DNA of 64,000 bases from Desulfobacula toluolica Tol2 (GCF_000307105.1 NC_018645.1:1128578-1192577); one strand, 5' to 3'; counted from the stretch's first letter, positions 25,305-35,345 are shown. Program-made: numbers and translations. The notes: generated by a model not told the origin, from the sequence alone.

Positions 25305-27920
25305 TCAAGTTGGCAACGTGATCGTCTGTCGGTATCTTTCCATTATTTGACCCATGACAGGTTCGAGTTCATCAGGCTGAATGACGAGCAGGTCACCCTT
25401 TTTTACCTTTGAAAAAATATAATCCACTGCTTTTTCAGGGTCTTGAATTATTTCAATATTTTCTTTGCTGAATCCACCCCTGATGAGTCCCTCATAAACC
25501 AGTTTTGGGGTTTCTCCCAAAGGTCTGTTACGGGGATCGAAATCAGTCAGCATAATATAATCGTACACCAGAGCCAGCGCCTTTCCATAATCTATCAGTT
25601 GTTCATTTGTCCGGTTGCCTGTTCCATGGGATAAACCAATCTTTCTTCCTGGTGATAGGCGGGGTAATAACCTTGCCAATGCACGGGCTGAATCAGTATT
25701 ATGGCCGTAATCCAATAAAACCTTATATTTTTGGAAATCGAATAAATTCATTCTGCCCGGATTCTGGTTTGCCGATGGATAAAATGTCATGATTCCGTTT
25801 CGAATCTGTTCAAGGGTCAGCCCAAGTCCGTGAAGGGCACCAATGGCGGCAAGGGCGTTGGCCGTGTTGAAATCAATGATACCGCCAAATGTAATGGGAA
25901 TCTCTTCGAGTGTGCAGACGATGATATCCAATACCATCGTTCTGATAACAGCATTTCTCCCATCCAGGATGATAACGGTTCCCCCTTCCCTTATATGCTT
26001 TTTTATCTTCGGGTTTTCGGGGTCTAAGGAAAATAAAATTATGTTTCCGCGGGCTCGTTCAAGAACACTCATTGAAGCATTATCATCTGCGTTCAAAACA
26101 GAGGTTCCCGTTTTTTTGACCACTTCTACCACTGTTGATTTTACCATGCATAATTCGTCCTGGGATTCAATCCAGTCTGTTCCAAGGTGATCCTCTCCAA
26201 TATTTAACAATACTCCTACGTCCACTTCATCAACACCAAGGCCTCTGCGTACAATTCCACCACGGGCTATTTCCAGAACAATGTGGTCTACTGTTGGTTC
26301 CCTGACAACAATTCCGGCCCCCTCCGGCCCGCTGTAATCGCCTGTTAAAATTGAATTTCCATCAATTGCAATCCCGGTTGTGCAGGTCAGGCCGACTTTT
26401 TTCCCCGAATATTTCAATGTATGGGCAATGAGTTTACAGGTAGTGGTTTTACCATTTGTTCCTGTTACAGCCAAAACTGGAACTTGGATATAACCTTCAG
26501 GAAAGAGCATATCTACTATGGGTTTTGCCACGTTCCGGGGCCGACCTTTTGTGGGTTCCAGGTGCATCCTGAATCCCGGAGCGGCATTTACTTCAACAAC
26601 TTTTATGCCGGATGGCCCAAGGGGTTGAGATATGTCCTCGGCCAGAGCGTCTATGCCAACGCAATCCAATCCGATGATACGGGCAGCCCGTTCCGCCATA
26701 AGCCGGATATCCGGGTTCACCTCATCTGTAACATCAGTGGCAGTCCCTCCCTGGCTGAGATTGGCTGTGGCCTTAAGATAAACGATCTGTTTTTCTTGTG
26801 GAACGGAATTTATAGACAGCCCGTTCAAGGATAAGAGCCTTTCAGTCATTTCGTCAACTTCGATTTGTGTCAGCACTTTTTCATGTCCAAATCCACGAAG
26901 CGGATCTGAATTTACCTGTTTAATCAGATCGTTGATGGACGATTTTCCGTCACCAATGATATGGGCTGGTTCCCGCCTGGCTGCCGCAATAAATTTTCCA
27001 TCTATAACCAAGAGCCGATAATCTCCACCATGAACATATTCTTCAACAATCACGTCGGGGTGGTAAGCTTTCGCTGCTTGAAAAGCCTTCTTTAATTGAT
27101 CAGGATTGGTAATATTAATCGTAGACCCGTTGCCATGATTCCCCACATCCGGCTTTACAACAACAGCCGTGCCGATTTCATTAAACGCATCCATGGCCTC
27201 ATCCTGGGTTGTAACCACCCGTCCGTTGGGAACCGGTATCCCTGCTTTCTTTAGATACACCTTTACTGCTGTTTTTTCATCGGCGGTTTCCACGGCAATG
27301 GCAGAAGTGTTACTGGTTATGGAGGCTTGAATCCGTTTTTGGCCGGCACCATAACCCAGCTGGATATGGCTGTCTTGATTCAGTCGAATAAAAGGAATGC
27401 CTCTGGATTTTGCTTCTTTAACAATACTCCAGGTGGTGGGACCAAGCATATCTTCTTCACGCAGAACCTTGAGATCGGATACGATCTTGTTGACATCGAA
27501 CTCCTTGCCTTCCGCAACCGCTTCGAACAGGGATACGGCATCTTTGGCCGCCTTTAATCCTGCGGATTCGACAAGATAGCGGAAGACAATAATATATGTT
27601 CCTTTTTGGGGTGTACTCAGCGATTTCCCATATCCAACTTCCATTCCAGCCAGACATTGAAGCTCAATGGCAATGTGTTCAATAATATGACCGGCCCAGG
27701 TTCCGTTTTGAAGTCTCTGGATAAATCCGCCGGGTTTTCCAATGGAACAACCGTGCGACTGAAGTGTTGGAATAAGCGTTAATAAACGATCTGAGAATCC
27801 CTTTATTTTATCCGAAGGTCGGCTCTCATACTCATTGATATCCAAAACCATGAAGATAGCTGTATGGCGAGTATGCCGATTTGGACCTCGCAGTGCCCGT
27901 AACTCTTTTATGTCAATCAT
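25305..27920 (-). CDS. cphA: Cyanophycin synthetase
   Basis: CphA polymerises L-Asp and L-Arg into cyanophycin, a nitrogen and carbon store. The 871-aa length is standard. An N-terminal domain and a central ATP-grasp domain (about 210-460; VVVKPDVGNHGNGSTINITN) add one substrate. The C-terminal Mur-ligase-like domain has the P-loop TGTNGKTTTCKLIAHTLKYS and adds the other. It is the last gene of a minus-strand cassette with cphB 10 bp upstream and an isoaspartyl peptidase gene before that. All three steps of cyanophycin turnover are therefore encoded together. Confidence 0.95.
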   Translation of the reverse strand: MIDIKELRALRGPNRHTRHTAIFMVLDINEYESRPSDKIKGFSDRLLTLIPTLQSHGCSIGKPGGFIQRLQNGTWAGHIIEHIAIELQCLAGMEVGYGKSLSTPQKGTYIIVFRYLVESAGLKAAKDAVSLFEAVAEGKEFDVNKIVSDLKVLREEDMLGPTTWSIVKEAKSRGIPFIRLNQDSHIQLGYGAGQKRIQASITSNTSAIAVETADEKTAVKVYLKKAGIPVPNGRVVTTQDEAMDAFNEIGTAVVVKPDVGNHGNGSTINITNPDQLKKAFQAAKAYHPDVIVEEYVHGGDYRLLVIDGKFIAAARREPAHIIGDGKSSINDLIKQVNSDPLRGFGHEKVLTQIEVDEMTERLLSLNGLSINSVPQEKQIVYLKATANLSQGGTATDVTDEVNPDIRLMAERAARIIGLDCVGIDALAEDISQPLGPSGIKVVEVNAAPGFRMHLEPTKGRPRNVAKPIVDMLFPEGYIQVPVLAVTGTNGKTTTCKLIAHTLKYSGKKVGLTCTTGIAIDGNSILTGDYSGPEGAGIVVREPTVDHIVLEIARGGIVRRGLGVDEVDVGVLLNIGEDHLGTDWIESQDELCMVKSTVVEVVKKTGTSVLNADDNASMSVLERARGNIILFSLDPENPKIKKHIREGGTVIILDGRNAVIRTMVLDIIVCTLEEIPITFGGIIDFNTANALAAIGALHGLGLTLEQIRNGIMTFYPSANQNPGRMNLFDFQKYKVLLDYGHNTDSARALARLLPRLSPGRKIGLSHGTGNRTNEQLIDYGKALALVYDYIMLTDFDPRNRPLGETPKLVYEGLIRGGFSKENIEIIQDPEKAVDYIFSKVKKGDLLVIQPDELEPVMGQIMERYRQTITLPT

Positions 27921-27930
27921 TCATATTCCT

Positions 27931-28752
27931 CTATTTTATTGTGGAAGTTAAAAATTGTCGTTTCTTGAAATCATACCCATATCCGTTCACTAACGAATGA
28001 ATTCTAACATTCTCAACGGCAATGGGCTCACCCGGCTTAATATCCATAATGTTTGAATGCCCGATATCTCTGCCGTCCACGATAATGACCTGTCCTGTAC
28101 CCACCGCCTCGGCAACTCCGTCCCCTTTGAGAACCACTGCTGAATCTTCTCCGATACCGACCCCTATACAGGTTGGATTGGTTGTAATAATCTGCATCAG
28201 GCGTCCAATACGACCTCTTGCCATAAAATGGGTGTCAAAAATAATTTTTTCAACAAAACCAAATCCTGATGTGGTGAGGACGCTGCCTTTGAATAAACCG
28301 TCCTCACTTTTTCCTTCATAGATCATGGTATCTGAAAACACGGTTGCCCCTGCGCTGGTTCCAGCGATAAGAGCCCCTGCTTCAAGCCGGCTTTGAACGG
28401 CGGCAAGGACTTGTGATCCTCCCAATATCGTTGTCAGTCTTAATTGGTCGCCACCTGTAATAAAAATCAAATCGGTATTTTCAAGACTTTTGACCAATTT
28501 TTTATCGTTTGCCTGGGTTCTTTGTGTTATGTTCAATATTTCAATGCTGGAAGCGCCGAGCTTGGTAAATACCGTATGATACTCTTTGCCCCGTTGCTCG
28601 GGATCTTCACTTGCCGTAGTGATAACGCCAACTTTATAATCGGTTTTTCCAATTTCCCGTACAACCCTTTTGAGGACGACCAATTCATTTGCTTTATCTT
28701 CATTCCCGCCAATTGCAATCAGACGTCCTAAAAAAAAAGGATTCAATGCCAT
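27931..28752 (-). CDS. cphB: Cyanophycinase
   Basis: CphB is a serine peptidase of the S51 family that cuts cyanophycin into beta-Asp-Arg dipeptides. The 273-aa frame starts at the ATG at 28752, 2 nt after the peptidase stop; an upstream ATG would overlap that gene. The nucleophile motif GTSAGATVFSDTM and GGDQLRLTTILGGS are present, and IGVGIGEDSAVVL lies near the C-terminus. Its place between cphA and the isoaspartyl peptidase gene fits the pathway. Confidence 0.93.
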   Translation of the reverse strand: MALNPFFLGRLIAIGGNEDKANELVVLKRVVREIGKTDYKVGVITTASEDPEQRGKEYHTVFTKLGASSIEILNITQRTQANDKKLVKSLENTDLIFITGGDQLRLTTILGGSQVLAAVQSRLEAGALIAGTSAGATVFSDTMIYEGKSEDGLFKGSVLTTSGFGFVEKIIFDTHFMARGRIGRLMQIITTNPTCIGVGIGEDSAVVLKGDGVAEAVGTGQVIIVDGRDIGHSNIMDIKPGEPIAVENVRIHSLVNGYGYDFKKRQFLTSTIK

Positions 28753-28754
28753 AA

Positions 28755-29555
28755 TTATCTGATCTCCATAAGATGAGAGCATGCCATGCCATTTCGGGAA
28801 TTTAATGCGAATTGAGTCTGGGTTAAGATGATCAGTCCGATATCAACCCGGTCATCAAACAGTCCCATGGCTTTTAGTGCCGCTTTTTTGGGGCTAATAT
28901 TATTTTCCAGCCAGCCGTATACTTCCTTTGCCAGGATTTTAAGTGCTATGGATTCACCATCTCCGGTACAGGCGACAGCACCTGATGGACCGCAAAAAAG
29001 ACCGCATCCAGGCAAAGGCACGTCACCAACACGTCCGATAGCTGCTTTTTCCAAACCTCCTGAACTTAAGGCGGCAGCAAATATTGTCCCATCAAAGGCA
29101 ATAGCACCCACCGTATCACAGGAAGAAGGCAGTGAAATGCTACGATCCATATCCCCCATCGGTATCATGGGAATATTGTTTTCATCTGCAAAGGCTTTCG
29201 CGCCATCACCAACAATGAGAAAATGCGGGGAATGCATCAATACCCCCAGGGCTAAATCAACAGGGTTTTGAATGCCTTCGACACAGGCAACCGCCCCAAA
29301 TTTGCCGATACTTGTCATACATGACGCATCCAACTGAATTGTGGTGTTATCGGCCCGGATTTGAGAACCGATTCCGGCATTAAACCGTGGATCATCCTCT
29401 AAATATCTCACCGCTTGAACCACTGCATTTAAAGCTGTTTGTCCATTTGCCATTAAATTCATTCCTATTTTTGCAGCAGTCTTGGGACCATCGAAATTTT
29501 GTGGGTCCGAACCTGCACCGCCATGGGTTAAAATGGCCCGTTGAAAAATTGACAC
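28755..29555 (-). CDS. iaaA: Isoaspartyl peptidase / L-asparaginase (Ntn-hydrolase)
   Basis: This enzyme hydrolyses beta-Asp dipeptides and so completes cyanophycin degradation to Asp and Arg. The 266-aa precursor has LTHGGAGSDPQNF at the N-terminus. The autocleavage site lies before Thr in SCDTVGAIAFDG, with GRVGDVPLPGCG and GDGESI further on. It starts with GTG, preceded by GGAGG at 6 nt. It is shorter than the E. coli enzyme (about 320 aa), but both subunit halves are represented. It is first in the cyanophycin operon. Confidence 0.9.
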   Translation of the reverse strand: MSIFQRAILTHGGAGSDPQNFDGPKTAAKIGMNLMANGQTALNAVVQAVRYLEDDPRFNAGIGSQIRADNTTIQLDASCMTSIGKFGAVACVEGIQNPVDLALGVLMHSPHFLIVGDGAKAFADENNIPMIPMGDMDRSISLPSSCDTVGAIAFDGTIFAAALSSGGLEKAAIGRVGDVPLPGCGLFCGPSGAVACTGDGESIALKILAKEVYGWLENNISPKKAALKAMGLFDDRVDIGLIILTQTQFALNSRNGMACSHLMEIR

Positions 29556-29677
29556 TCAAAACCTCCGATTTTTATTAAAGAATAAAGGAATAGTTCTTTG
29601 ATTTTTATTGTATGATAAGCTTATTAATTCTACTATGCAAGGTAATATGATGAACCGACTGAAAGGACAAAGGATAC

Positions 29678-30775
29678 ATGAGAAAACGTCAGAAAGACGC
29701 TATTTTAATTTCATTTTTCAAAGAAAAAGAAAAATATGAAAAACTGGCCGAGTATATTGTTTCTCTGATCGGAGATGATCCTTCAGCACCGAAAGAAAGC
29801 CTTCATACAATTAAATACCGCATAAAAGATAAAATTCGACTCATAGAGAAAATAGATGAAGAGAACAAAAAACCTGAGAATAAGGCAGCAGCTATCACAC
29901 AAAAAAATTTTCAGAAAAAAATCGAAGACCTGCTGGGTATCAGACTGATCTGTCTTCGACTTTCAGATATCGACAGAGTCAAAACGTATCTTGAACTATT
30001 GGCGGATGAAAAAATATTGAGATTCATCCGGGAACCGGATCATAAAAGATCATTCATACTTCCAGTTGATCCCGGAAAGACAATTCCCGAGGGTCTTGAT
30101 CTTCGATACAGTGGATACTCATCCATTCATTATCAAGTCGAACTGGGAGAGAATTCAGGTGCTGACGATGAATTGAAAGGGCTTCAGGTTGAGTTTCAAT
30201 TGAGGACTATTCTTGAGGAGGCCTGGGGTGAAATTGATCATAAATACAGATATGTGTTCAGTCGAAGGGGAGATGACCTTCCTGACTATATACACACGGG
30301 CTTTTATAGCTTGAGCGCTTACCTTCAGGCTGCTGCCCTTCAAGCAGAGCATATATGCCGCCAAGCAGAGGCGCATAGGTTAGCAAAAACCCGAAAAGTT
30401 AAAAGCAAGGTTGTCCAAGTGCCTGTTCAGGAAACCATAACCCCTGCATTTCCAGTTTTGCTGAAAAAGACTTTTGGCTTTAAACCTACGGTCAGAACGC
30501 TCACATATTTAGAAAAACGTTTCATGGAGTCAGGATACACAGGACTGCCTCAAGATATTTTTAAGAAGATTTTTACAAACGAAAGACTGTTGGAATTTAA
30601 AGCTATTTTTATTGAAGTTGTGAATCATGAACCTTTTGAGAATAACAGCAAGAAAAATATTGATGTGATAAATGCCGTAAATTTTATACTATCCATTGAA
30701 ACTCAAGGCAAACGGGTTGCAAAAGAAGGGCTGAAATCAGTCTTGATAAGGAAGAAAAAGCGATCAAGGTGGTAG
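29678..30775 (+). CDS. RelA/SpoT-domain (p)ppGpp synthetase-like protein
   Basis: This 365-aa cytoplasmic protein has a nucleotidyltransferase domain of the small alarmone synthetase type. It includes KIEDLLGIRLICLRLSDIDR, RYSGYSSIHYQVEL and the EFQLRTILEEAWGEIDHKYR motif. No HD hydrolase, TGS or ACT domain is present. A C-terminal extension of about 130 residues (from about 235) has no recognised domain and is mainly helical and basic. The ATG follows AGGATAC. It is divergent from the cyanophycin operon. Synthesis of (p)ppGpp or a related alarmone is inferred from the domain. Confidence 0.82.
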   Translation: MRKRQKDAILISFFKEKEKYEKLAEYIVSLIGDDPSAPKESLHTIKYRIKDKIRLIEKIDEENKKPENKAAAITQKNFQKKIEDLLGIRLICLRLSDIDRVKTYLELLADEKILRFIREPDHKRSFILPVDPGKTIPEGLDLRYSGYSSIHYQVELGENSGADDELKGLQVEFQLRTILEEAWGEIDHKYRYVFSRRGDDLPDYIHTGFYSLSAYLQAAALQAEHICRQAEAHRLAKTRKVKSKVVQVPVQETITPAFPVLLKKTFGFKPTVRTLTYLEKRFMESGYTGLPQDIFKKIFTNERLLEFKAIFIEVVNHEPFENNSKKNIDVINAVNFILSIETQGKRVAKEGLKSVLIRKKKRSRW

Positions 30776-30907
30776 TGGAATTTATAACGTGAATGTGTGG
30801 CTTTTCTGGCAAAAATCAAAACACAATATAGTATTATCCATTGGGGCTGTAGAACTGGCTGTGAAAGGTTCATGGAGGTCTTTGATGGCTGAATTTGTTT
30901 CGGGCAT

Positions 30908-30952
30908 AAAAAAAAGGGTTTGAACTTTTCTTTCGAAAAGGCTCAAACCCTT
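30908..30952 (-). terminator. Rho-independent terminator of tRNA-Leu
   Basis: The minus strand forms a long stem (AAGGGTTTGA with TCAAACCCTT, extended by further pairs) followed by a run of eight T. It lies 10 bp after the tRNA 3' end. Confidence 0.85.
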
Positions 30953-30961
30953 GTTATTAGC

Positions 30962-31048
30962 TGGTACCGGAGGCGAGACTTGAACTCGCAAGGGCTTGCG
31001 CCCGGAGGATTTTGAGTCCTCTGCGTCTACCAATTCCACCACTCCGGC
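30962..31048 (-). tRNA. tRNA-Leu (CAA)
   Basis: An 87-nt cloverleaf with CCA encoded at the 3' end. The acceptor stem GCCGGAG pairs with CTCCGGT. The anticodon arm is GAGGA-CTCAAAA-TCCTC, giving anticodon CAA. The long variable arm (GGGCGCAAGCCC) is typical of leucine tRNAs, and the T arm has GTTCAAGTC. A terminator follows. Confidence 0.96.
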
Positions 31049-31114
31049 ATGAATCGTTTTCTTATTTAAGGTAAAATATGAACTTTGTCAATGAATTTAT
31101 GCTGTATTGTGATA

Positions 31115-31759
31115 TCAATTTGTCAGGATTTTTTTGATCTGGTCAGCCGTAACTTCTCCTTCCCGGAGAATATGAATATTTGAACCGGTAACATCTACAA
31201 TGGTTGATCCGGTTCCTCCCTTTAGAATGCCGGCATCCAATACCAGATCCGCCTGGTCAATCACAGCAGTATCCAGCCGGTCGGTCCGGCTGCAGCCTGC
31301 CTGCCCGGACAGATTTGCGCTGGTGCCGGTAAGGGGAACGCCCATTAATTCAACAAGGGCCCGGGCAACCGGATGCACGGGGAGTCTCACTCCTATCTTG
31401 CCTGTGTCGGCAGTTAATAGAGTTGGAATATTATTTTTGGCTTCAAACACAAGGGTCATATTTCCGGGCCAGAATGTGTCCATAAGTTTTTCAGCCGGTT
31501 TTGAGATGGATTTGACCAGATCCTTAAGCATTGCCCTGTAAGGGATAAGGACAAGAATAGGGTTGTTCAACGGCCGCTGTTTTAAGTCAAAAACTTTTTT
31601 TACGGCTTTTTCATCCAAAGCCCTGGCTGCAATTCCATAAAGACATTTGGCCGGGAAAATGACGACTCCATTGTTCCGGAGTATTTTCCCGGCTTTGATA
31701 ATGTTTTCGGGTTCCGGATTTATCGGATCAACAGCAATTATTTTATTTGCATCATGCAA
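31115..31759 (-). CDS. tsaC: L-threonylcarbamoyladenylate synthase (TsaC/Sua5-YrdC family)
   Basis: TsaC makes threonylcarbamoyl-AMP for the t6A37 modification of tRNAs. The protein of about 214 aa has KxR in [34 protein letters not shown] and GTSANLSGQ. The usual PTDTxYGL motif reads PAKCLYGIA. No ATG fits. The best start is a TTG at 31759 overlapping the stop of purDE, since any longer frame lies inside that gene. The start is uncertain. The close link to the tRNA gene is probably coincidental. Confidence 0.82.
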   Translation of the reverse strand: MHDANKIIAVDPINPEPENIIKAGKILRNNGVVIFPAKCLYGIAARALDEKAVKKVFDLKQRPLNNPILVLIPYRAMLKDLVKSISKPAEKLMDTFWPGNMTLVFEAKNNIPTLLTADTGKIGVRLPVHPVARALVELMGVPLTGTSANLSGQAGCSRTDRLDTAVIDQADLVLDAGILKGGTGSTIVDVTGSNIHILREGEVTADQIKKILTN

Positions 31760-33515
31760 ACGACTGCGCCTTTTTATTGACCTTGTCAGCCATTTCCTGT
31801 TTAAAGGCTGAAAGTTTTTCCGCAAGCAGGGGATTTGAGACCGCAAGGATCTGGGCGGCAAAAATACCGGCATTATATGCCCCTGGTTTTCCAATGGCCA
31901 TGGTGGATACCGGAATTCCCGGAGGCATCTGTACGGTTGCCAGAAGGGAATCCATTCCCTGGAGTGCGGATGAGTCTATGGGAACACCCAAAACAGGCAG
32001 TGTTGTATGGGCTGCAATAACACCTGCAAGGTGGGCGGCGTGACCTGCTCCGCAGATGATAACTTTAATCCCTTTTCTTTTTGCTTCACTTGCAAATTCG
32101 GTTGCCCTGTCAGGGGTACGATGGGCGGAAGCCACTGTGACAGTGTAGGGGATATCAAATTTTTTCAGTATGGACAATGCCTTTTCCATGACCGGGAAAT
32201 CAGAGTCGCTTCCCATGATCACTCCCACTTGGGGAGGTATGGACAGCCGTTGTAAAGCCTTTGCCCCGATATCTTTTCTGTAAAAATGATTGTTAAAAGA
32301 AATCTTTTCACACGCTTCATATGCCTTTTCAATGGCTCTTTTGACGGTTTGGCCCAGGGAGGTTACCCCAAGGACTCTGCCGCCTGCCGTCACGACTTTT
32401 CCTTCTTTTAGTGCAGTGCCTGCATGAAAGACAACCGTATCTTGAACCTGGCCGGCTTCATCAAGACCTAAGATCTCTTCTCCTGTTTCATAGGAGCCGG
32501 GATAACCGCCTGAAGAAACTACAACACACATGGCAGCTCTCGGGTCTATTTGGGTGGAGTGCTGGTGCAGGGTTCCGTCACAACAGGCTTCCATCAATGG
32601 TACAAGGTCATTTTTAAGTCTCATGAGAATGGGCTGTGTTTCAGGGTCCCCCAGTCTTGTGTTAAACTCAAGGACTTTTATCTGGTCTTTATCCACCATA
32701 AGGCCTGCATAAAGGACTCCTTTAAAAGGTGTGCCTTCTTTTGCCATGCCTTGAACAGCCGGGATCATAACCTCGTTCATGGCTTTCTGGCGAAGCATGT
32801 GATCCAGAACCGGTGCAGGGGAGTATGCGCCCATGCCGCCTGTATTGGGGCCTTCATCATTGTCAAAAATTCTTTTGTGATCCTGTGATTCTGGCAATGG
32901 CAAAACGGTTTTTCCGTCTGTTAATGCAATAAAAGAGGCTTCTTCCCCTTTGAGGCATTCTTCTACAACCACAACAGCACCGGCCTCTCCAAATGCGTTT
33001 TCATTGATCATGGCATCAATGGCCTCATTGGCCTGATCAAGGGTGGAACAGATGATCACGCCTTTTCCTGCTGCAAGGCCGTCTGCTTTAACCACGCATG
33101 GTGCCCCAAGGGCTTTGGCATAGGTTTTGGCTTTGCCGGCATCAGTGAATGCCTTTCCTGCGGCACAGGGGATATTGTACTTTTGCATGTGCTGTTTGGA
33201 AAAGACTTTGCTGCCTTCAAGTCTTGCAGCAGCTTTGCTGGGACCGAACACGTTTAACCCCTTTTCCTGGAAAACATCTGCAATGCCTTTTACCAGGGGG
33301 CCTTCCGGGCCTACTACTGTCAGATCAATTTCATTTTCCAGGGCAAAAGCAGCCAATGCGTCAATATCGTCGGCATTGATGGGGACAGATTGTGCAAGCG
33401 TTTGGGTGCCAGCGTTTCCCGGGGCGCAATATATTTTTTCCACCATCGGGCTTTTTGATATTTTCCATACCAGCGTATGTTCACGGCCACCACCACCAAC
33501 CACTAGAATCTTCAT
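31752..33515 (-). CDS. purDE: Fusion of GAR synthetase (PurD) and AIR carboxylase (PurE)
   Basis: The 587-aa protein joins two steps of purine synthesis. Residues 1-425 are phosphoribosylamine-glycine ligase ([44 protein letters not shown]). Residues 430-587 are the class I N5-CAIR mutase ([43 protein letters not shown]). Such a fusion lets PurD and PurE be made in equal amounts although they act at non-adjacent steps. The gene overlaps ddl by 4 nt (ATGA) and tsaC at its 3' end. No frameshift is seen at the junction. Confidence 0.93.
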   Translation of the reverse strand: MKILVVGGGGREHTLVWKISKSPMVEKIYCAPGNAGTQTLAQSVPINADDIDALAAFALENEIDLTVVGPEGPLVKGIADVFQEKGLNVFGPSKAAARLEGSKVFSKQHMQKYNIPCAAGKAFTDAGKAKTYAKALGAPCVVKADGLAAGKGVIICSTLDQANEAIDAMINENAFGEAGAVVVVEECLKGEEASFIALTDGKTVLPLPESQDHKRIFDNDEGPNTGGMGAYSPAPVLDHMLRQKAMNEVMIPAVQGMAKEGTPFKGVLYAGLMVDKDQIKVLEFNTRLGDPETQPILMRLKNDLVPLMEACCDGTLHQHSTQIDPRAAMCVVVSSGGYPGSYETGEEILGLDEAGQVQDTVVFHAGTALKEGKVVTAGGRVLGVTSLGQTVKRAIEKAYEACEKISFNNHFYRKDIGAKALQRLSIPPQVGVIMGSDSDFPVMEKALSILKKFDIPYTVTVASAHRTPDRATEFASEAKRKGIKVIICGAGHAAHLAGVIAAHTTLPVLGVPIDSSALQGMDSLLATVQMPPGIPVSTMAIGKPGAYNAGIFAAQILAVSNPLLAEKLSAFKQEMADKVNKKAQSFA

Positions 33516-34471
33516 GTTGATCTCCTTAGATTTTGTTTTGTATGTTCTTTAATTGAAAGTTGAATGAGTCTGTCTAAGAGTTCTGTAAACGTGTATCCTG
33601 CAACCTGTGCAGACTGGGGATAAAGGCTGGTTGCGGTCATTCCCGGAATTGTATTGGTTTCAAGAACCAATAATTCAGTGTTGTGAAGGATCATGTCCGT
33701 CCTGGAATATCCTTTCAGAAAAAGCGCCTTGTGCGCTTTGACGGCAAGTTCCTGGACTTTTTTTCTTGTTGTTTCATCAATGCGGGCCGGGCAGATTTCT
33801 TTGGTTTCTCCGGCGGTATATTTTGCTGTGTAATCGAAAAATTCATGATTTTTTCCAGGAACGATTTCAATGACCGGCAACGCTTCAAGTGTGTCATTGC
33901 CCAGAACACCACAGGTCAGTTCAATACCTTTGACATATTTTTCTATGATGATGCAGTCGTCATGGGCAAATCCCAAAGCAACTGCTGATTCCAGGTCTTT
34001 AGCCTGTTTGACAAGGCTCATTCCCACGCTTGACCCGGCACAGGCCGGTTTTACTACCAGCGGCAGGTCCATGGCTTCCACAATGGCTGAAAAGTTGATT
34101 TTGTCAGTCAGTGAAAAAGACAGATATGAGGGGGTGGGAACCTTTGCCCCTTCATAAAGTCTTTTGGCCACAAGCTTGTTCATGGCCATTGCACTGCCTA
34201 ACACCCCGGCACCTTGATAAGGAATGTCAAGCAGGTCTAAAAGTCCTTGAACAGTTCCATCTTCACCAAAGGGGCCGTGCAGGATGATCAGGGCGGCATC
34301 GATTTGTTCCGCATCAATAACAAGCTGTTTTAAATCGGTTTTGGGATCATACAAGGTGATATCATACCGGCTCTTGTCAAGGGCATTCAATACTTGTTTG
34401 CCGCTGCTAAGGGAAACCTGTCTTTCTGAAGACACACCACCGGATAAAAGCGCCAACCTGATTTTTTCCAT
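33512..34471 (-). CDS. ddl: D-alanine-D-alanine ligase
   Basis: Ddl joins two D-Ala for peptidoglycan. The 319-aa protein starts at the ATG at 34471 with GGAG 6 nt upstream. It has LLSGGVSSERQVSLSSG, HGPFGEDGTVQGLLDLLDIP, the ATP-grasp KPACAGSSVGMSLVKQ and LVLETNTIPGMTATSLYPQS. Length and motifs are normal. It overlaps purDE and follows the SHOCT-like gene by 14 nt, so it is in one operon with both. Confidence 0.93.
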   Translation of the reverse strand: MEKIRLALLSGGVSSERQVSLSSGKQVLNALDKSRYDITLYDPKTDLKQLVIDAEQIDAALIILHGPFGEDGTVQGLLDLLDIPYQGAGVLGSAMAMNKLVAKRLYEGAKVPTPSYLSFSLTDKINFSAIVEAMDLPLVVKPACAGSSVGMSLVKQAKDLESAVALGFAHDDCIIIEKYVKGIELTCGVLGNDTLEALPVIEIVPGKNHEFFDYTAKYTAGETKEICPARIDETTRKKVQELAVKAHKALFLKGYSRTDMILHNTELLVLETNTIPGMTATSLYPQSAQVAGYTFTELLDRLIQLSIKEHTKQNLRRST

Positions 34472-34485
34472 TGTCAACTCCTGAT

Positions 34486-34977
34486 TTATCCCTGGATAAG
34501 GTTTTGTTTTGCCTTCTCAAATTCTTCCCGGGTGATGAGATCTTTTTCAAAAAGTGCGGTCAGTTCAAGAATTTTTTGTTCGGTCCTGTTGACGGCGTCT
34601 TCAATGAGCAGTCTGTTCGGATGTGCTGGCATGTGATGGCCGATGCGAAGTGCATGATTGTCTTTCGGAGTTATTTTAAAAGATGCAAGTCCCCCCATGA
34701 GCTTGACTTCAACTGTTCTGTCCTGAAACTCCGGCATGGACAGGATATCTTTAATGTCAGTTGTGCTGTTTTTCATCCGCCGGTAGAAAATCCAGGCAAT
34801 GGATAATACTAAAATGCCGATACCTGCCATTATCCAGGGAAGATAGTGATATACACCTTTGAACAATATTATGGAAACCCCCACGCCTGCCAGTAAAAAA
34901 ACATGTAACAGCAAAATGAAATAGGCAGTGAAAATACTTTTGAAAAGTCCGTCTTTATCTTTGTTTTTAAAATTCAT
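34486..34977 (-). CDS. Two-helix membrane protein with SHOCT-like C-terminus
   Basis: This 163-aa protein has two hydrophobic helices (AYFILLLHVFLLAGVGVSII and YLPWIMAGIGILVLSIAWIF) followed by a cytoplasmic domain. The C-terminus ILELTALFEKDLITREEFEK resembles a SHOCT oligomerisation segment. No known enzyme domain is seen. It overlaps the DUF1992 gene by 4 nt (ATGA). Confidence 0.65.
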   Translation of the reverse strand: MNFKNKDKDGLFKSIFTAYFILLLHVFLLAGVGVSIILFKGVYHYLPWIMAGIGILVLSIAWIFYRRMKNSTTDIKDILSMPEFQDRTVEVKLMGGLASFKITPKDNHALRIGHHMPAHPNRLLIEDAVNRTEQKILELTALFEKDLITREEFEKAKQNLIQG

Positions 34978-35345
34978 GATATCTTTTTAATTAAATTCTC
35001 CCTATATGCATCGGTCAGAATTGGAGAGCATTGTCTGTCTCCCCTTGTGGTGTTTAGTTTTGTTAAAAGGTAGTTGAGTTTTTTTTGGATTTTCATCCTT
35101 TCCGGGGAATCAATCTGTGCTGCTTCAAGCAATTGTTCAGTCTGTGTAATCTTTTTTTTAATTTCAACTTCAGGGGGAAGAAACCCTGCATTTTTAAGTA
35201 TTTTGTGAGCAAGACGAAACTCCTCCGGAACATGCTGATCCTCAAACTTCAATGGTTTGTTTTTGCCTTCCAGATTGTCAAACGCACCTTCTTTCTGGGC
35301 TTTTTTTATTCTTTCTTCAACAATTGCTTCAAATCCCGGAATCAT
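34974..35345 (-). CDS. DUF1992 (DnaJ-homologue subfamily C member 28-like) protein
   Basis: This 123-aa protein has the DUF1992 signature: VEERIKKAQKEGAFDNLEGK, KPLKFEDQHVPEEFRLAHKI and LKNAGFLPPEVEIKK. There is no J domain. The biochemical role is unknown. It is first in the operon that continues with the SHOCT-like protein, ddl, purDE and tsaC. Confidence 0.8.
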   Translation of the reverse strand: MIPGFEAIVEERIKKAQKEGAFDNLEGKNKPLKFEDQHVPEEFRLAHKILKNAGFLPPEVEIKKKITQTEQLLEAAQIDSPERMKIQKKLNYLLTKLNTTRGDRQCSPILTDAYRENLIKKIS

